Assembly (NCBI GenBank): GCA_038502055.1
Contig: JAXRKN010000042.1
Span: 2,852,001 to 2,916,000 of the forward strand
Direction of reading: 5' to 3'
Origin: Tanytarsus gracilentus
Taxonomy: Eukaryota; Arthropoda; Insecta; Diptera; Chironomidae
Length of the DNA: 64,000 nucleotides
Shown: piece by piece, positions 11,420 to 23,681 of the stretch
Layout of the letters: each line of letters opens with the position of its first letter
Numbering within the stretch: the first letter of the stretch is position 1
Notes under the pieces: generated by a model
Seen by the model: only the letters and a program-made list of their open reading frames with translations
Databases searched by the model: none
Told to the model about the DNA's origin: nothing
Position numbers and translations under genes: made by a program

Positions 11420-14400
11420 TTGCAAAGAAAATCTCCTTCAAATTTTATGACTATGACAAGCTGAACGAAATTTATTCCACCCTTCGAGAGGGATATAAAA
11501 AAAGATTCATGGCATAATTGAGCGATTCCCACAAAGCTTCTTAAGGCTATTACCTGTTAACTGACTCCCATCAAGATAACCAACAATATGTGAGCTAATA
11601 AAACACTTACAACCTCACGTCTCACCCGTGCTTTTATGCACATTCTCGTTCATCGCTCTCCAGTGCCAATGGAGAGGTCATAAAAAATGTGAGGCTATAA
11701 ATTTTTTTATTACCAAAGAGCGAACTTTGACTGAGTCGAGACAAATGTGTGTAACAAGTTGCGACAAATCATCAACTCGAATCATGCTGCTTTCACTTTA
11801 TGGTCCTATAAAAAAAATCACTTAATCTGTTGAGTGACGTTTGACGAAGTTTTATAGAAGAAGAAAAAAATTAAATTGATTATCGGCTTGCAATAAAAGT
11901 AAATTAACATATCAAAAGTCGTCAAGATGATGAGAATTGTTTGTTTTACGACCTCTTAAATTGATTGCTTATTGTCGCAATAAAAATAAACCAAATTACT
12001 CTCGTTTTCTCAGCTCACTCATGGCTTCGATGTGGTTCGCCGCACGAATTAAAATTCATATCGATGTCACTTGAAAAAATTTAATAGCTATCAAGTGATT
12101 TTTTTATTAATGCGATTAAAAACACGTTGTTAAATTTTTTATTGACATTTAATATTTTTTTTAAATGTTAAAATGTCGTTAAATTTTAAAATTTAATTTT
12201 TTAAAATAATATTTTTTTAAAAATCAAAGCGATGGCAAACGAACACAATTAGAAAGAGACACACAAGAGAGAGAGATAGCAACATGATGCGCAGTGTTCG
12301 ATGTGTGTCAACCATTATTTAAGTTAGTTTTCATTTTGAACCCACATGAATATTTTTCTCTCCAGTTTAAAATGCTAAAAAATATATTTGCAAAGTTAAA
12401 CTATCTTAAATTTATGAATAAAAGTGAAGTGAAGTTAATTTTTAATTTAAATTCCACGGATGAGTGAGAAAAAAGTGTTCATTTCCGCGCAGTTAGAACC
12501 CGAGACGTAATTCAATAACGTCGATGCACTTAATTGAACATAAACAATGGAAATCGCTTTATTAAAAAAATTGAAATGCCATGTGACTTAATGCCGCAAT
12601 TGGAAATGTCTTTAAATATAATTATCAAGTAGTTTTATTGCATGCAACAGTTGCAATGTACACGACGCCACTGTGCACACTCGATTCTCTCGCATATCCA
12701 GCCACTCCTCCCTTTCCTATGTGTGCGCACATACAAACTACAAACCGGTCGGAGGCCATCTTTAATGCTTTCCTCTCTTTCTCGCTCACTGAAAAAACAA
12801 GCGAGAGGAAAAATCAGAAAAGACTATAATTGAATAATAACAATAAAAATGTTACGACAACGATAGACGATAGAGTAAAGAGGCAGTAAGCAGTTCTTTT
12901 CCTTCGACGAAAGAACGAGAAGATGATCATTTTATGTCTTTTATGCTTTTTATTGGTATTTTATGTAGGTTAGAATGGGATATATAATCATATACAAGTA
13001 CATTATGTGGCAGCACAGCAGAAAGAGAGAGAAAACTTTCCTCGTGCCATGAATACGGAATTTTTTGCTCCTCGGGTTCTCTCTGATTTTAATAGAGTGT
13101 CAAATTAATAAAAAAAATTGGTTTACATAATATGATTTAATTTAATTAACTATTTTTTTATGCTGAGAGCTGTTTAATTAACTTTTTTACCTCGCACGCT
13201 CACACGAAGGTTCCAATTTTTCAATTAATTTTTGAACACAAAAATTATTTCGTGCAGAAGCTGAATAAATTGGCAATTTACAATTATTATTTTCTCTCTC
13301 TTTTTTTGAGCGCATAAATTTATTTTTTGCTCACATTTAATTGTGCATTTATCTTCGGTCCCAACTTCACTTCTGGCATTTCAATTTACTCCTGCAATAA
13401 CTCTCTCGCCATTCACTTAATCGATATGACCATACAACATGTCAAATTAAGTGAAGCTCGAGTGGATGGACTCTCGGCGTGTAGCCCGCCAGAATTGTGC
13501 TTCACTTATTGTTACTTTAAATGAATCATTTTTTAAATTGTGCTGTGGAAAAGTTTCGAGGGGTGGAAATTTTTATTTTATTTTTCAATTTTTTATTTTA
13601 AGACAAATAAATGAAAATATTTTAAAATCTTTAAAAACACTTAAAATCAATGATACAGCTTTAAATTATTTAAAATGTGCACAACTTAAAATTTTCATCT
13701 CATCCCTTTAAGCCCTCAGTCCCAACTCATCCAATGCAATTTAAACGTTTTTTCCCCATTGCACTCCGTGAAATTGCTCGTAAATCGTTTCAACAGCACG
13801 CTAATATGCTTGAATTGCTTGTTTCGAGCTCAATATATTTAAAAAAGGCACTGCCGAGTTTAAGTTTGCAGACTGCATTTATTGTTTATTGGTTATCTCG
13901 CACTCTGATGAGATTCACAGCAATGCGGATGAAATAATGAATAGCTCTTCAATTATCTTTCCCACCTTCTTTTGAATCAATCAAGATGTTTGCAATTTTT
14001 AGTATCGTCGGATGGTAATTTTTCATGTCGAGTGTGAGCTAATGGAAACTTAATCAGCTGTTCCGAGTGCCGGCCATAATTGACCCCTTCTTGCATTGGA
14101 ATGTAATGAAAGATCTTTAATGCGTATTTAGGGAGAATATTACTGATATTAAGCTCATGTGAAAGGAAATGGTCGATTTGTTTAAATTTTAATGCGAGCA
14201 TAATTGATTACAGCATGGTGATGCGACGAGATTATAATGTGGATTAAAAAAAATGCATTTTGACCACACTCTCGAGAGTGTTCAGACTGGATTAATTTTA
14301 ATTCCGTGATAAAATCTCTAAATTTATGTCACTAGAGCGGTGTCGAATTTATTTATGGAGGAATTTTCATGCATAGATTTGTTGACAAAGTTTCTGTTTA

Positions 14401-15029
14401 AAAATGGTTCCTAAAATTTTAATGGACGTTTGGATAAATTAAGAAACGTGATGGAATTTATTGATAGTCAAATGTCGTTATCTAAATTTAAACGAATGTT
14501 CAGAAAATAATATAAAAGTTTTTCGGTTTTAATTATTTAAAGTAAAAATTTTGATTAAATTAAAATTTATTTGTTTTCAATTTTCAAATCTTTGAATGAT
14601 TAAAAGCTTTAAATTGGTTAAAATTTAATTTAGTATAAAATAACTTTCCATGACGTTTCATTAAGTAAACATTTCACTTTTCATTGTGTTCAGTAGAAAA
14701 TTAATTGATAATTTTATATTCCATCATGTTCAGTTGAGAACTTAAGTTAAAATTATTAAATTATGTTTTTAAAATTAAAAAAGCTTCACAAATTATTTTG
14801 CAAAAATTCCACATATTTTTTTAGTCTAGAAAAATTCACATAAAATTTCTAAAAAATTACAATCGTCGCCACTCATAAATTCAATTTCTTTCCACCCAAA
14901 CTCTACATTAAAATATTTAAATTAGAAAAACTTCAGCAAATAAACATAACCTCTCTGATTAATGAACTTTTTTGACACAAATGCCAAATTGAATTTTTAG
15001 ATCATGAGAATCTGATTAGATTTTTTGTT

Positions 15030-15072
15030 ATTGGCCATTAATTAAACTTTTTAATTATAGCTTGCGGCCAAT
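15030..15072. repeat. two-step inverted repeat (hairpin)
   Basis: ATTGGCC at 15,030-15,036 pairs with GGCCAAT at 15,066-15,072. Inside it TAATTAA at 15,039-15,045 pairs with TTAATTA at 15,051-15,057. The inner arms are homeodomain-type TAATTA cores and the left outer arm overlaps a GCCATTAA site. It could be paired protein sites or a hairpin. Function unknown. Confidence 0.45.
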
Positions 15073-17247
15073 TTAAACAAGCTCGCATTAAAAGAAGCTT
15101 AGCTAACATAAAAATTGCAATAAAATCTGCTCGTTTTATTGGAGCGGTAAAACTTTTTTTGCTCTCTTCCGTAGAAGTGAAAAAGTTGAAATTTAAAATT
15201 TTGTTCAGTTAGAGATTAGAGAAAAAAACCCGGTTATGTATAAAAATTTATCTCCGAGTCGAAATGGCGGTTATCAATTCACTTCAAAAGTCAACATTAA
15301 TCACGTCGTCGATGAGACAAAAATTCAACTTGATCAGAATTCTTAAAATGCAGTCTGGCAATTTCAGAAATTTTCTTTATTTAAACTTTAAGCGAAAAAA
15401 AGCAAATATTTGAAAAATTATAAATTCAAGTCAGTTCACCGAGCGGACATAAAAGTCCGGACGGCGGGCAATTAATGACTGTTGTATATTTTCATAATCA
15501 AACAAGAAAATTGCCTCAATTTCAAAAATGACTACTAACAACTCAACCTTTTGAACTCTTAAAGTGGCAAGTAATAAAAACAACATTTATGGGAGAGAAT
15601 AAAAATAATCTAATAGAGATGATAATAAAAATGAAGTGAGAGTGAATAAAAAAAGAAGAAAAACTGGAATGCGATCCGATGAAGTTTTTTAACCCATATA
15701 ATATGGAAAATTAATAATATTCAAATCATTTATGAAGAGTTGTGAGTTGCATCATGTAGAGTGATGGAATGAAGTGGCATTGAGTGAGATGAAAATAGGA
15801 AATTTACTGTAAGTCGTCGAAGGATTGAAAAAATTTAAAAATGATTCAAAAATACTAAAAATAAATAATTTAAAATTACTGAAAACTCAAAAAATTCTAA
15901 AATGCTTTAATGCATAAAATATTTTTACTATGTTTTTTTAATTCATCTAATTTTTTTTATTTTATAAATTTTTTAAGCAATTTATATAAGTTTTCTCTCA
16001 TTTTACCTTCTCACAAATTAAATCCGAGGCACAATCTCTTTTCCCTTTACCGTAAAATATCAAAAATGCACACAAAAATGTTTTTTGAAGAGTCATTAAG
16101 CGAAGTTCAAGTGGATGAATTTAAATATTATTTCATATATATTTTTTTCCTCGCTCAAGAGTTTCGCCCTAATTTTTTTTAATAGAACATTAATAATAGT
16201 CAATTCGAAATGCCTGATGTGCATGCGAGATATGGCCGAAGTCTTAAACTATATTAATGGCTCTATTTGAAGAGAAAATTTAGAAAATCAAGATTGTTGT
16301 TTTTATACACTCTTAATGTTAGAAAAGCGATTTCTCATGACCATGCTGAGAGCGAAAAAAATAAAGAAAAAAATTCTACGATTTATTGCCGTGAATCCTC
16401 CCTTTCGAGAATATTTTTCTTTATTAAAAAAAGTCAGAGAGAAATTCTTTTCTATTCTATTTTAAGAAAGAGCGACACCATCGAAAATTGAGGAGATGAA
16501 AAGAAATGGCTGCGCGTTAACAACAAGAAATGCCATTAAAAAAGACTTTCTTCTTCTTCTTTGCTCAACTTCTCTTTTTTGTGTAAGAAATGATTTATTT
16601 ACCCTCGAGAAAGGTATAAAAAGGTGCACGAAAGATCTACAACAAAAGATTATATTTCATCTTTCCCTTCCCTAACTTAATATATTTTTTTTTGTAATGG
16701 AGTTAACAGAAGTTTTATTTCATTTTAAATAATTTCTATCATCCCCTTAAAAAAATGTTTCAACTTTCTGCAGATTAAGAAATAAATATAAATTACGAAT
16801 TTTTTCTCATTGTGTGCACACACATGTGGAAGGTAGAACAGCAAAACTATCAAGGGTTCAAGAGCGATCTCGTTCGTTATTTGTGTCATCATCTCCATCG
16901 TTCTCCTTTTCATTCCGTCACGCTATTTTATCTCTTCACACATATCGAGCGCTCATTATTGTAAAAGTGTGCATTGTCAGAGTTTGATGATGCGAGAAGA
17001 ATGCGAATGTGCGGTTGTTGCAAAAAGGAATCTTCTCAGATGTACGCTTGAGGTGACATGAATATGGCTCATAATTGGCCGCATAAATTAAGGAAAAGAA
17101 CAAACAAAGAATTTAGGAGGAAATTTGAGACGTGTGAAGTATGAGGAGAGTTTTCAAAATAAAATTTAAGTGAACTGATACTAATTAAATTTTTAAATTG
17201 CATAAAAAATATATAAGCGCTCTTTCAGTGGGTTTTGAGTGCAAAAA

Positions 17248-17270
17248 TATGAAAATCAAAGATTTTCATA
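17248..17270. repeat. perfect 10-bp stem hairpin
   Basis: TATGAAAATC is followed by a 3-nt AAA loop and its exact complement. It lies just left of a degenerate foldback core, GGATTTGAACC at 17,288-17,298, in an AT-rich tract. Possibly part of another decayed foldback element. Confidence 0.5.
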
Positions 17271-20092
17271 ATATACTTTGAAATATAGGATTTGAACCTT
17301 TATGATTTATTAACAATTTGTTGTTTTATTTAAATTTCTTATATTTAAATACAATTTTAAACTAATTAATTTTATTAAATTCTGAACCTTCCTAAAATTT
17401 TTAAAATATTCACAACTGTTTGAAATTTCCTTTAACAAGCTCTAAAATTTATCGCTTTCTCGCGTGTCTCAAGTTGAGTGTGAAGAGAGAGAAAAAGTTG
17501 CATGTATCGCCATTATAATAATCTACGAAGAAAATAAAGTCATAGGTTGATGAAAGCCGACTACAAGTTTCAAAATCCATACAACTCTTTACTTTAGGTG
17601 TGTAGCCATTAATAATTCAAATAACACGCCATAAAGTTTCTCGATATATATTTAAAGAAATCCTTGAGCTTCATTTTAAAATTCAAAGAAGAAAAATTCA
17701 TCGTGTCCAAAAAAATAAATAAAATAAACTTCATAAATAAATTCTCATTCGTTGGATGTAACAGCAGAAAAAAATATTATTTAAGTCGTGGCTTCCTTTT
17801 AACTCGGCTCGCAACTACACTAGCTACATAATAAATAAGTCATTGAGTCGCGCACATTCAGAAGGCGAATAAATTCATAATTTAACTCTACACAGATGAG
17901 ATTACTGGCACGTTTCATTCCTCAATGGCCATTTTGCGATCATCTCGGCGTATCGAGTGACGTGATATTAAAAATAGATCCAAAATGTATTTGAGCGAAG
18001 AACAAAAATGCGAGCGTGATGAATTTCATTTAGTCTTCGCTGATAAGATTCGGCTATCAAGGACGTTGACTCTTGTCGTCAATCTAAAATGAGAAAAAAA
18101 GTGTCTGGATTTTGAGAGAATTTTAAATAATCTCCTTAAACTTCCATAATGCTTTGATGCAAGGGATTAGAGTGAAAAGTGTCTTTCATAAGGAAATTGT
18201 CTGAGCTTACGACAAAAATTGTTCGGATAAAAGTTGCGTATAAAAAGTTTAAGAATGGAGGAAAAAGATCAAGGCTGAAATGAAGGAAAGTTGTTGAACT
18301 TTAAGGAAGTTAATCATAGTGATTTGAGTGAATGAAATTTCAAATTAATTTAGCAAAAAACTTTCATGTATGCTCTTATAAAATATTTATAAGGAAAACT
18401 ACTCTAGTTGTATTTTGCAGAGCGACGTTTAGCATGTCTTGCATAATCTTGAAATAATCCTTCAACGACCTCGAGTTGTTTTCTTTCAATTTGTTCGAAA
18501 ATTTAGATTTATTATTTAAGGAAATGTTTTGAATAACATTAGCCAGTCATTATGGAAGAAAACATTCAAACTTTTGCTCTATTTTAAATTCCACAAAAAT
18601 CCCTCACCGTAAAAAAGTTCTCTATATATTCATGAATTCTCATTTACAAAAGCGAAAATCTGCAATTCATGACTGTGCCAACTGGATCGTTCTTCCTCGC
18701 TGTTGGACTTCATCATCAGTTATGCAAAAAACGACCGCTGCTTTCATCTCCTCATCGTATTGTCATCCTAAAAGAGAGAAGAACATAAACTTGGTTAAAA
18801 ATGGCCGTTTCGTAGCCTCCGTAGAAAAGTAGTCATAGACAATATTCATGGGTTTGAAACAGAGAAGATTATAATCAGCATCATCGCACTCTTTACTGGG
18901 AATGGGAGAAGAGTAAAAATGTCAAAGAGGTTTTTTTTTCTCAGAAATATTGGGTGAGTTGAAGATGAGGTAAAGAGTGATAGAAATTCCCGTGGCTGTG
19001 TATATAAGTAACATTGTATATCCAAACAGAAAAATAAAAGGTGTTTCATTTGCATATGTCAATAAATTAAACTAATGGTGGAAATTCCATTAAAAATTAT
19101 TTTTTTTATCAATATCGCATAAATTTTTAACTTTTCCTTTTTTCGTAAGAAGAAGAAATGATTTTTTTAACGACGGATATTTTTTCGGATGGTTCTTGTC
19201 TCTGCTTTTTTTCCATCCGCACACACTTTTTTGTTTGCTTTTGTAGAATTTTTTCATTCTCTCGTTCGCTTTTAGAAGAATAAAAATTTTAGCGTGATTT
19301 TAGGGAGTGAAGTAAAAGTGTTTGATGATATTTTAAGACCTTAAGGCATGAGTTGAGGAAGTGTTGAGTATGAGTTTAGTGAAATTTTTATTAATTTTAC
19401 TCGATTAAGTTATAAATTTTACGTTTAAGGAAATCTTTGTTTCTTTTTCGATTTGTTTCAATTAAAAAAATTAATTTTTAATTTTTAGAATAAATTTAAT
19501 TTTTTTAGGTTTTAAATTCTAATTAAATTTTAATTGTATATTTTTGAATATTTTTCTGTGCAAAAATTGAAGTTGAATGTAATTAAAAATTTACAACTTT
19601 TAGTTTCATTTTCCATTTTGTTCCAAATAATTTTTTATTCTCATCAAATGATTTTATTTTGCAAAATTGCGCTCGAAGCCATCAAAAATTTCACGGAAAT
19701 TTCCCGCTTTGCTTACTGTTTTATGGAATTTAAATCACATCTCGAAATTGATCATAACAATTCGATACGATTGAAGATTATTGTAATAATCATCAAGTCA
19801 GCGAGAGAGTGGCAATCAAAGTGCTTAAGTTAATGAGCTGATGACTTTTATCACGTTTCTCTGCTCGAAAGAGATTTTTATGAATGAAAAATCGAGACTG
19901 ATCAAGCCAGACGATACATAAAAGAATCAAAATCGGTCCGACAAGATGTTTTATATTTGGAATTACTGATTTTTTTATTGCACTTTTATAGTTACTTTTA
20001 TGTGAGTTTTATTCCATTTTTATGGTTATATTTGTTTTTATTGCAATTTAATGAGTCGACATAAACATAAACTCACGAAAAATATATATATT

Positions 20093-20119
20093 CGAGCGAG
20101 TCAAGCGTGTCGTCGAGTG
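20093..20119 (+). promoter_or_regulatory. paired Zeste-type sites
   Basis: CGAGCG at 20,093-20,098 and CGAGTG at 20,114-20,119 match the Zeste consensus YGAGYG. Zeste sites lie near the Ubx promoter in Drosophila. Here the pair is about 2.1 kb upstream of the promoter-proximal start candidate. The motif is short, so this is weak support. Confidence 0.25.
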
Positions 20120-21817
20120 AGAAAGGCCAAAAATCAGTATCAACAAATGTCTAAACAGATGAATTGCGGTTTCATATAGCAGAGTGAAGAGTTTTTCCTC
20201 CCCGGCACTTTTTATGATCCATCAAATCTACCAGAGTCGAGAATTTTACGATGATTGAAAGCATAAAAAAGATATAAAAGATCTAAAGTCTCTCACTTGT
20301 ATGGAAAGGAGGAGGCACAAAGTGTTTGTGTTGGTTTTACGACTCAGTCGAGTGGCTGAAATTAAATTATATTTGACATTAAGTGATAATTAAGCATATT
20401 TACAAAATGATTTGAATCATCGTATAAATGTTATAGTTATGACTCATTCCTGATAGATAAAATGCACTTTTATGTGCGTGAGAATTTTTCTCATGGTCTT
20501 TAACGATTTTCGAATAGCTTTGAGAGTGTGATCGAGGGGAAGTTTGAAAGGAATAAAGAAAGTTTTAAGTGTGATGGAATTATTTTAAGGGTTTTTAAAG
20601 AATAAATTTTTAAATGTTTAAAATTTGATATAAAAATTCAAACTAAGTGCTTTTAGTTATGGTTTTGTAACTTCCAAATGATTAAAAATTTAAAAGTCAT
20701 ACTTTGAATATTTTTATCATTTTAAAAAAAATTTATTTATTATTTTCTAAAATTCTAAAATCTGCCAACTTCTCTTAAGTTTGTACGTGTGAATTCTATG
20801 TTTATTGATGTTACGACAAAACCCCAAAAATATAATTCATAAATCATAAATTTATCGATGAGGAAAATCTCTTTCTCAAGTACTTTTTTTACCTCATCAT
20901 CACATCTCAGAGATTGTCCTTTTTTGTGCTGCTGAACCATTGCAAAAGGCACTCATAAATTATTCTCTAAAGTGCAGTGCCATCCAGTTTTTTTGCAATA
21001 ACTCATAAATGAAAACTTTCTCTCTCTCACTCCTCGGCAAAACATGGAAAAAGGTTTGCATCGTAAAGCATATAAAAAAATCATTTTATGCCCATTTATT
21101 GCCTCTCAACTTGCCCAAAAATACTGGAAAAGACCCTTTCATTTTTTTTCTCTTTCAATTTTAAACTTCAACTACTTATGAAGAAAATTCTTACAATGAG
21201 AGATAATTTTTTTCTGACATCTGTTTTTTTAATTACAAAAATAAAAAATTGAAAAGAGTTGGAAAAACATCTTCATTTTTCTGCTTTCACTCAATTGCAT
21301 TTCAAGAGCAATTGCTTGCCGTCCATAAGAAGCCGATCAATTGAGAATTGTAAATTATTTATTGTGATATGAAGAAAGAGAATTTAAAATGAAATAAAAT
21401 TTTATTGCAAAAAATATTTTGTGGAATTTTTAGATTTTTAAAAACGATTTTTTTCAGGTTTTAAATTTCAAATTTTTTAAAAAAATTAGATAATTAAATT
21501 AATTTTCATAAAATTTTTAATTTCATTTGGTAAAAAATAGGGATGTAAGGTATCGACATAGAGAGAAGGATTTTAAAGAGATTATTTTTCCTTCAAATTC
21601 AGTATTTTGTATGATTTTAAAGCTAATATAAAATTAAAATAATAAAATAAAACTCAAATAATTTTCCCTTTCCTTCAAAAGTCATTTTCATCATCAATAT
21701 TCAATTTTTATATCATAATTTTGTTAATAATAATTTCCTCAATAACGAAAACTATCGTCGTTACAATTCAAGTTGAAAGCATGACCATTATTTGAATTTT
21801 GATGTCGTCGTAAGGAA

Positions 21818-21845
21818 TATAAAAAAGTCAGAGATTTTCCTCATT
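21818..21845 (+). promoter_or_regulatory. distal core-promoter candidate (TATA box plus TCATTG)
   Basis: TATAAAAAAG starts at 21,818 and is followed 25 nt later by TCATTG with its A at 21,843, which fits the insect initiator TCAKT. A local GC-rich island follows (GCGCGGCGCAGC). If used, the Ubx leader would be about 1.2 kb and would include the GAGA tract. Spacing is shorter than the usual 30-31 nt, so this is an alternative to the candidate at 22,241-22,280. Confidence 0.3.
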
Positions 21846-21941
21846 GCGCGGCGCAGCTCAGCACAAACACACAACTGGAGGGATTGAACTTTTTTTCTCA
21901 ATGTTAAACTTAACGAAGCGAAAAAAGTTATTTAACGAAGA

Positions 21942-21988
21942 AAGAGAGCGAGAGAGGGAAACGAGAGAGAGAAGGAGAGAGCGAGAGG
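21942..21988 (+). promoter_or_regulatory. GAGA tract near the Ubx promoter
   Basis: A nearly continuous (GA)n run has several GAGAG and GAGAGAG cores, about 280-330 bp upstream of the proximal initiator candidate. GAGA factor (Trl) binds the Drosophila Ubx promoter, and (GA)n runs are typical of paused Hox promoters. The run also gives an Arg/Glu-rich open frame that I treat as an artefact of the repeat. Confidence 0.6.
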
Positions 21989-22240
21989 CCGAACGACACC
22001 AATACCATCACGTTGCGTTAAATACGAATAAAAATGATGAATTGTATGAGGAGCGAGAAAGATTACCAGCATATGATTCTCTAAATGAGAACGAAAGAAA
22101 CGGAAGATGTGCGCAAGTTCGATACTCGTGTAAAGTGAGGAGAAAAAGAAAATGAAATGAAATTATTCTTGAATGGGGCACATTCAATACAACACACATT
22201 TTATTTAATATGTTGTTTTCATTATTATAGATACTTCCAA

Positions 22241-22280
22241 CTATAACACTTCACAATCCGAGACTCTCAGTGCAGTTCAG
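22241..22280 (+). promoter_or_regulatory. proximal Ubx core-promoter candidate (CTATAA plus TCAGT initiators)
   Basis: A CTATAA element at 22,241 is followed by TCAGTGCAGTTCAGTG at 22,267-22,282, which holds overlapping arthropod initiator matches (TCAGT) with possible +1 A at 22,269 or 22,279. TATA-to-initiator spacing to the first A is 27 nt. No DPE match (RGWYV at +28) is found for these starts. The implied leader is about 0.8 kb, close to the nearly 1-kb leader of Drosophila Ubx. Confidence 0.45.
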
Positions 22281-23071
22281 TGAAATATTTTTTTCTCGCT
22301 CTCAATAACAATAAAAATAAAAAAGTAAAAAAAGTTCTCTCTTGCAAGAAAGCCTTCTCGAGATTTTATTTTATAATAAAAAAATATAAAATAACTTTTT
22401 TTTGGTGTGTTGATTCATACGAGTCAAAAGTGAAAAATATATATATATGTACACACTCAATTTTCCTCTCAGTGCGATTCTCTTCCTTTTTTTCGCTGCC
22501 TGCATGGTGACGATGAGATACAGAAAATAAAAGAAAAAATATTTAGTAGCTCGCTCGCTCGTTCATTTGATAGTGGTGACTTTGGATGGATGAAGAGAAA
22601 TAATAATTTTGTGTGATTTTTTTCTTCAAGTAAAATCATTCGTATCACAACTTCGGATAGGTGAAGGCGCGTTTTTGATTTTATTATTATTTTAATTATA
22701 ATTGTTACGATTATTGTGCTATTTGAGCTGCAATAACAATAAAACAAAATTATATAAATAAACAGCGAAAGAGTTGAAAAAAAATTAATATTGACTGTGA
22801 AAATTTCTTGGAATTTTTTTTGATCGTCCAAGAATTTGTGAAGAAAAGTGTGAAAAAAATAATACAAAAATGTGTAATTTTTTGGTTTGACATTTACGAG
22901 CACATAAACACTTTAGTGGTTGAAGTGGGTATTAAAAAAAGAGGAGAAAAGCCATAATCATAAAATAATTATGCAAAAGTAAAATTACTGTGAACATAAA
23001 AAGAGTCAAGTGAAAAAAAAATTTAAGAAGACATAAAAAAATAATTTTGTGGAAAAAAATATATTAAAAAA
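22269..23071 (+). other. Ubx: Ubx 5' untranslated leader (inferred)
   Basis: This runs from the proximal initiator candidate to the exon 1 ATG. It is very A-rich near the start codon and contains several short upstream ORFs: 22,447-22,530 (27 codons), 22,586-22,603 (5), 22,590-22,616 (8), 22,870-22,890 (6) and 22,971-22,982 (3). No splice sites were noticed inside it. A long leader with uORFs fits the cap-independent (IRES) translation reported for Drosophila Ubx mRNA. The 5' end is uncertain. Confidence 0.45.
22447..22530 (+). other. longest upstream ORF in the Ubx leader (27 codons)
   Basis: The ATG at 22,447 opens a 27-codon frame ending TAA at 22,528-22,530, with a second in-frame ATG at 22,504. 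The middle is hydrophobic (Ala-Ile-Leu-Phe-Leu-Phe-Phe-Ala-Ala). It ends more than 500 nt before the Ubx ATG. It is probably regulatory or neutral; there is no evidence that the peptide is made. Confidence 0.3.
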
Positions 23072-23675
23072 ATGAATTCATACTTTGAGCAGTCGGGCTT
23101 TTACGGCCATCCACACCAAGCGGCAGCTGGAATGATGTCAGCGGCATCATCAGGACACGATCAGACAGCTGCCTATCGAGGATTTCCACTCTCGCTCGGA
23201 ATGTCTCCATATGCCAATCATCATCTTCATCAGTCTCGCACAGCTCAGGACTCGCCATACGATGCAAGCATTACGGCCGCGTGTAAACAGATCTACGATG
23301 GCGCCTACAATAAAGATTGCACAAAATCAGTCTCAGGAGCAACGGCTAATGGCACGACAGCAAATAGTGCGGCCGCAAGTGCTGCCACGAACAGTGCGGC
23401 AGACACGAATGGCTACAAAGATGTTTGGAACTCATCCGGCACGAACACCTCACAAAATTCAGGAGCACCTGTACGTCCATCGGCCTGCACACCCGACTCC
23501 CGTGTCGGCGGCTACATCGATGCATCAGGTGGCAGTCCCGTAAGTCGCACCGGCTCAGCAGCAGCGGGCGGAGCGTGGAACACAAATTGCTCGATCGGCA
23601 CAACCGGCACACAATCGTCAGCATCAGCAACCTTACATCAAAATCACACATTTTATCCTTGGATGGCTATTGCAG
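23072..23675 (+). CDS. Ubx: Ultrabithorax exon 1 (N-terminal region through YPWM)
   Basis: Encodes residues 1-201 plus the first base of a split Gly codon. Ubx is a nuclear Hox transcription factor that sets posterior thoracic and anterior abdominal identity. Visible landmarks: N-terminal MNSYF (1-5), YRGFPLSLGMSPYANHHL (35-52), QDSPYDASITAAC (59-71), NGYKDVWN (113-120), VRPSACTPDSRVGGY (134-148), ASGGSPVS (151-158) and HTFYPWMAIA (192-201). YPWM at 195-198 is the hexapeptide that contacts Extradenticle/PBC proteins. The ATG is chosen because MNSYF is the conserved Hox N terminus. Residues about 87-112 are a Ser/Ala/Thr/Asn low-complexity linker where Drosophila has glycine runs. The exon is much richer in G+C than its surroundings. 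The homeodomain is not in this window, so the gene is partial here. Reading through the donor would give a 217-residue frame ending in Cys-rich sequence, which is intron. Confidence 0.97.
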
Positions 23676-23681
23676 GTGAGC
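23673..23681 (+). other. Ubx: exon 1 5' splice site
   Basis: CAG|GTGAGC lies directly after the MAIA codons and splits a Gly codon after its first base (G|GT). This is the position of the distal (a) donor of Drosophila Ubx. No second in-frame donor about 27 nt downstream is apparent: the next bases read as HFSIYRGRV and do not resemble the b element, so the a/b alternative seems absent. Confidence 0.9.

Larger units (their letters stand above)
10165..21817. other. upstream intergenic DNA, no gene seen
   Basis: No coding gene is recognisable. Contents that can be named are a foldback at 11,220-11,419, GAGAGAGAG at 12,267, hairpins at 15,030-15,072 and 17,248-17,270, GCCATAAA at 17,628, GCCATTAA-type sites at 15,034, 16,254, 16,532 and 17,605, Zeste-type sites at 20,093 and 20,114, and TCTCTCTC near 21,018. 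Inferred to be the promoter-proximal bxd-like region of Ubx. Confidence 0.55.

Noticed and set aside
21844..22155. Arg/Glu-rich open frame of about 100 codons overlapping the GAGA tract
   Set aside because: It has no ATG until 21,901 and its charged repeat is just the translation of (GA)n. No homology recognised; it lies in the promoter region.
22469..22903. 144-codon minus-strand open frame in the leader
   Set aside because: Phe/Ile/Ser-rich translation of A-rich leader DNA, no family features, antisense to the Ubx 5' UTR.
23064..23651. Other open frames on both strands over Ubx exon 1
   Set aside because: They are shadows of the GC-richer Ubx coding sequence; only the + frame from 23,072 shows conserved Hox motifs.
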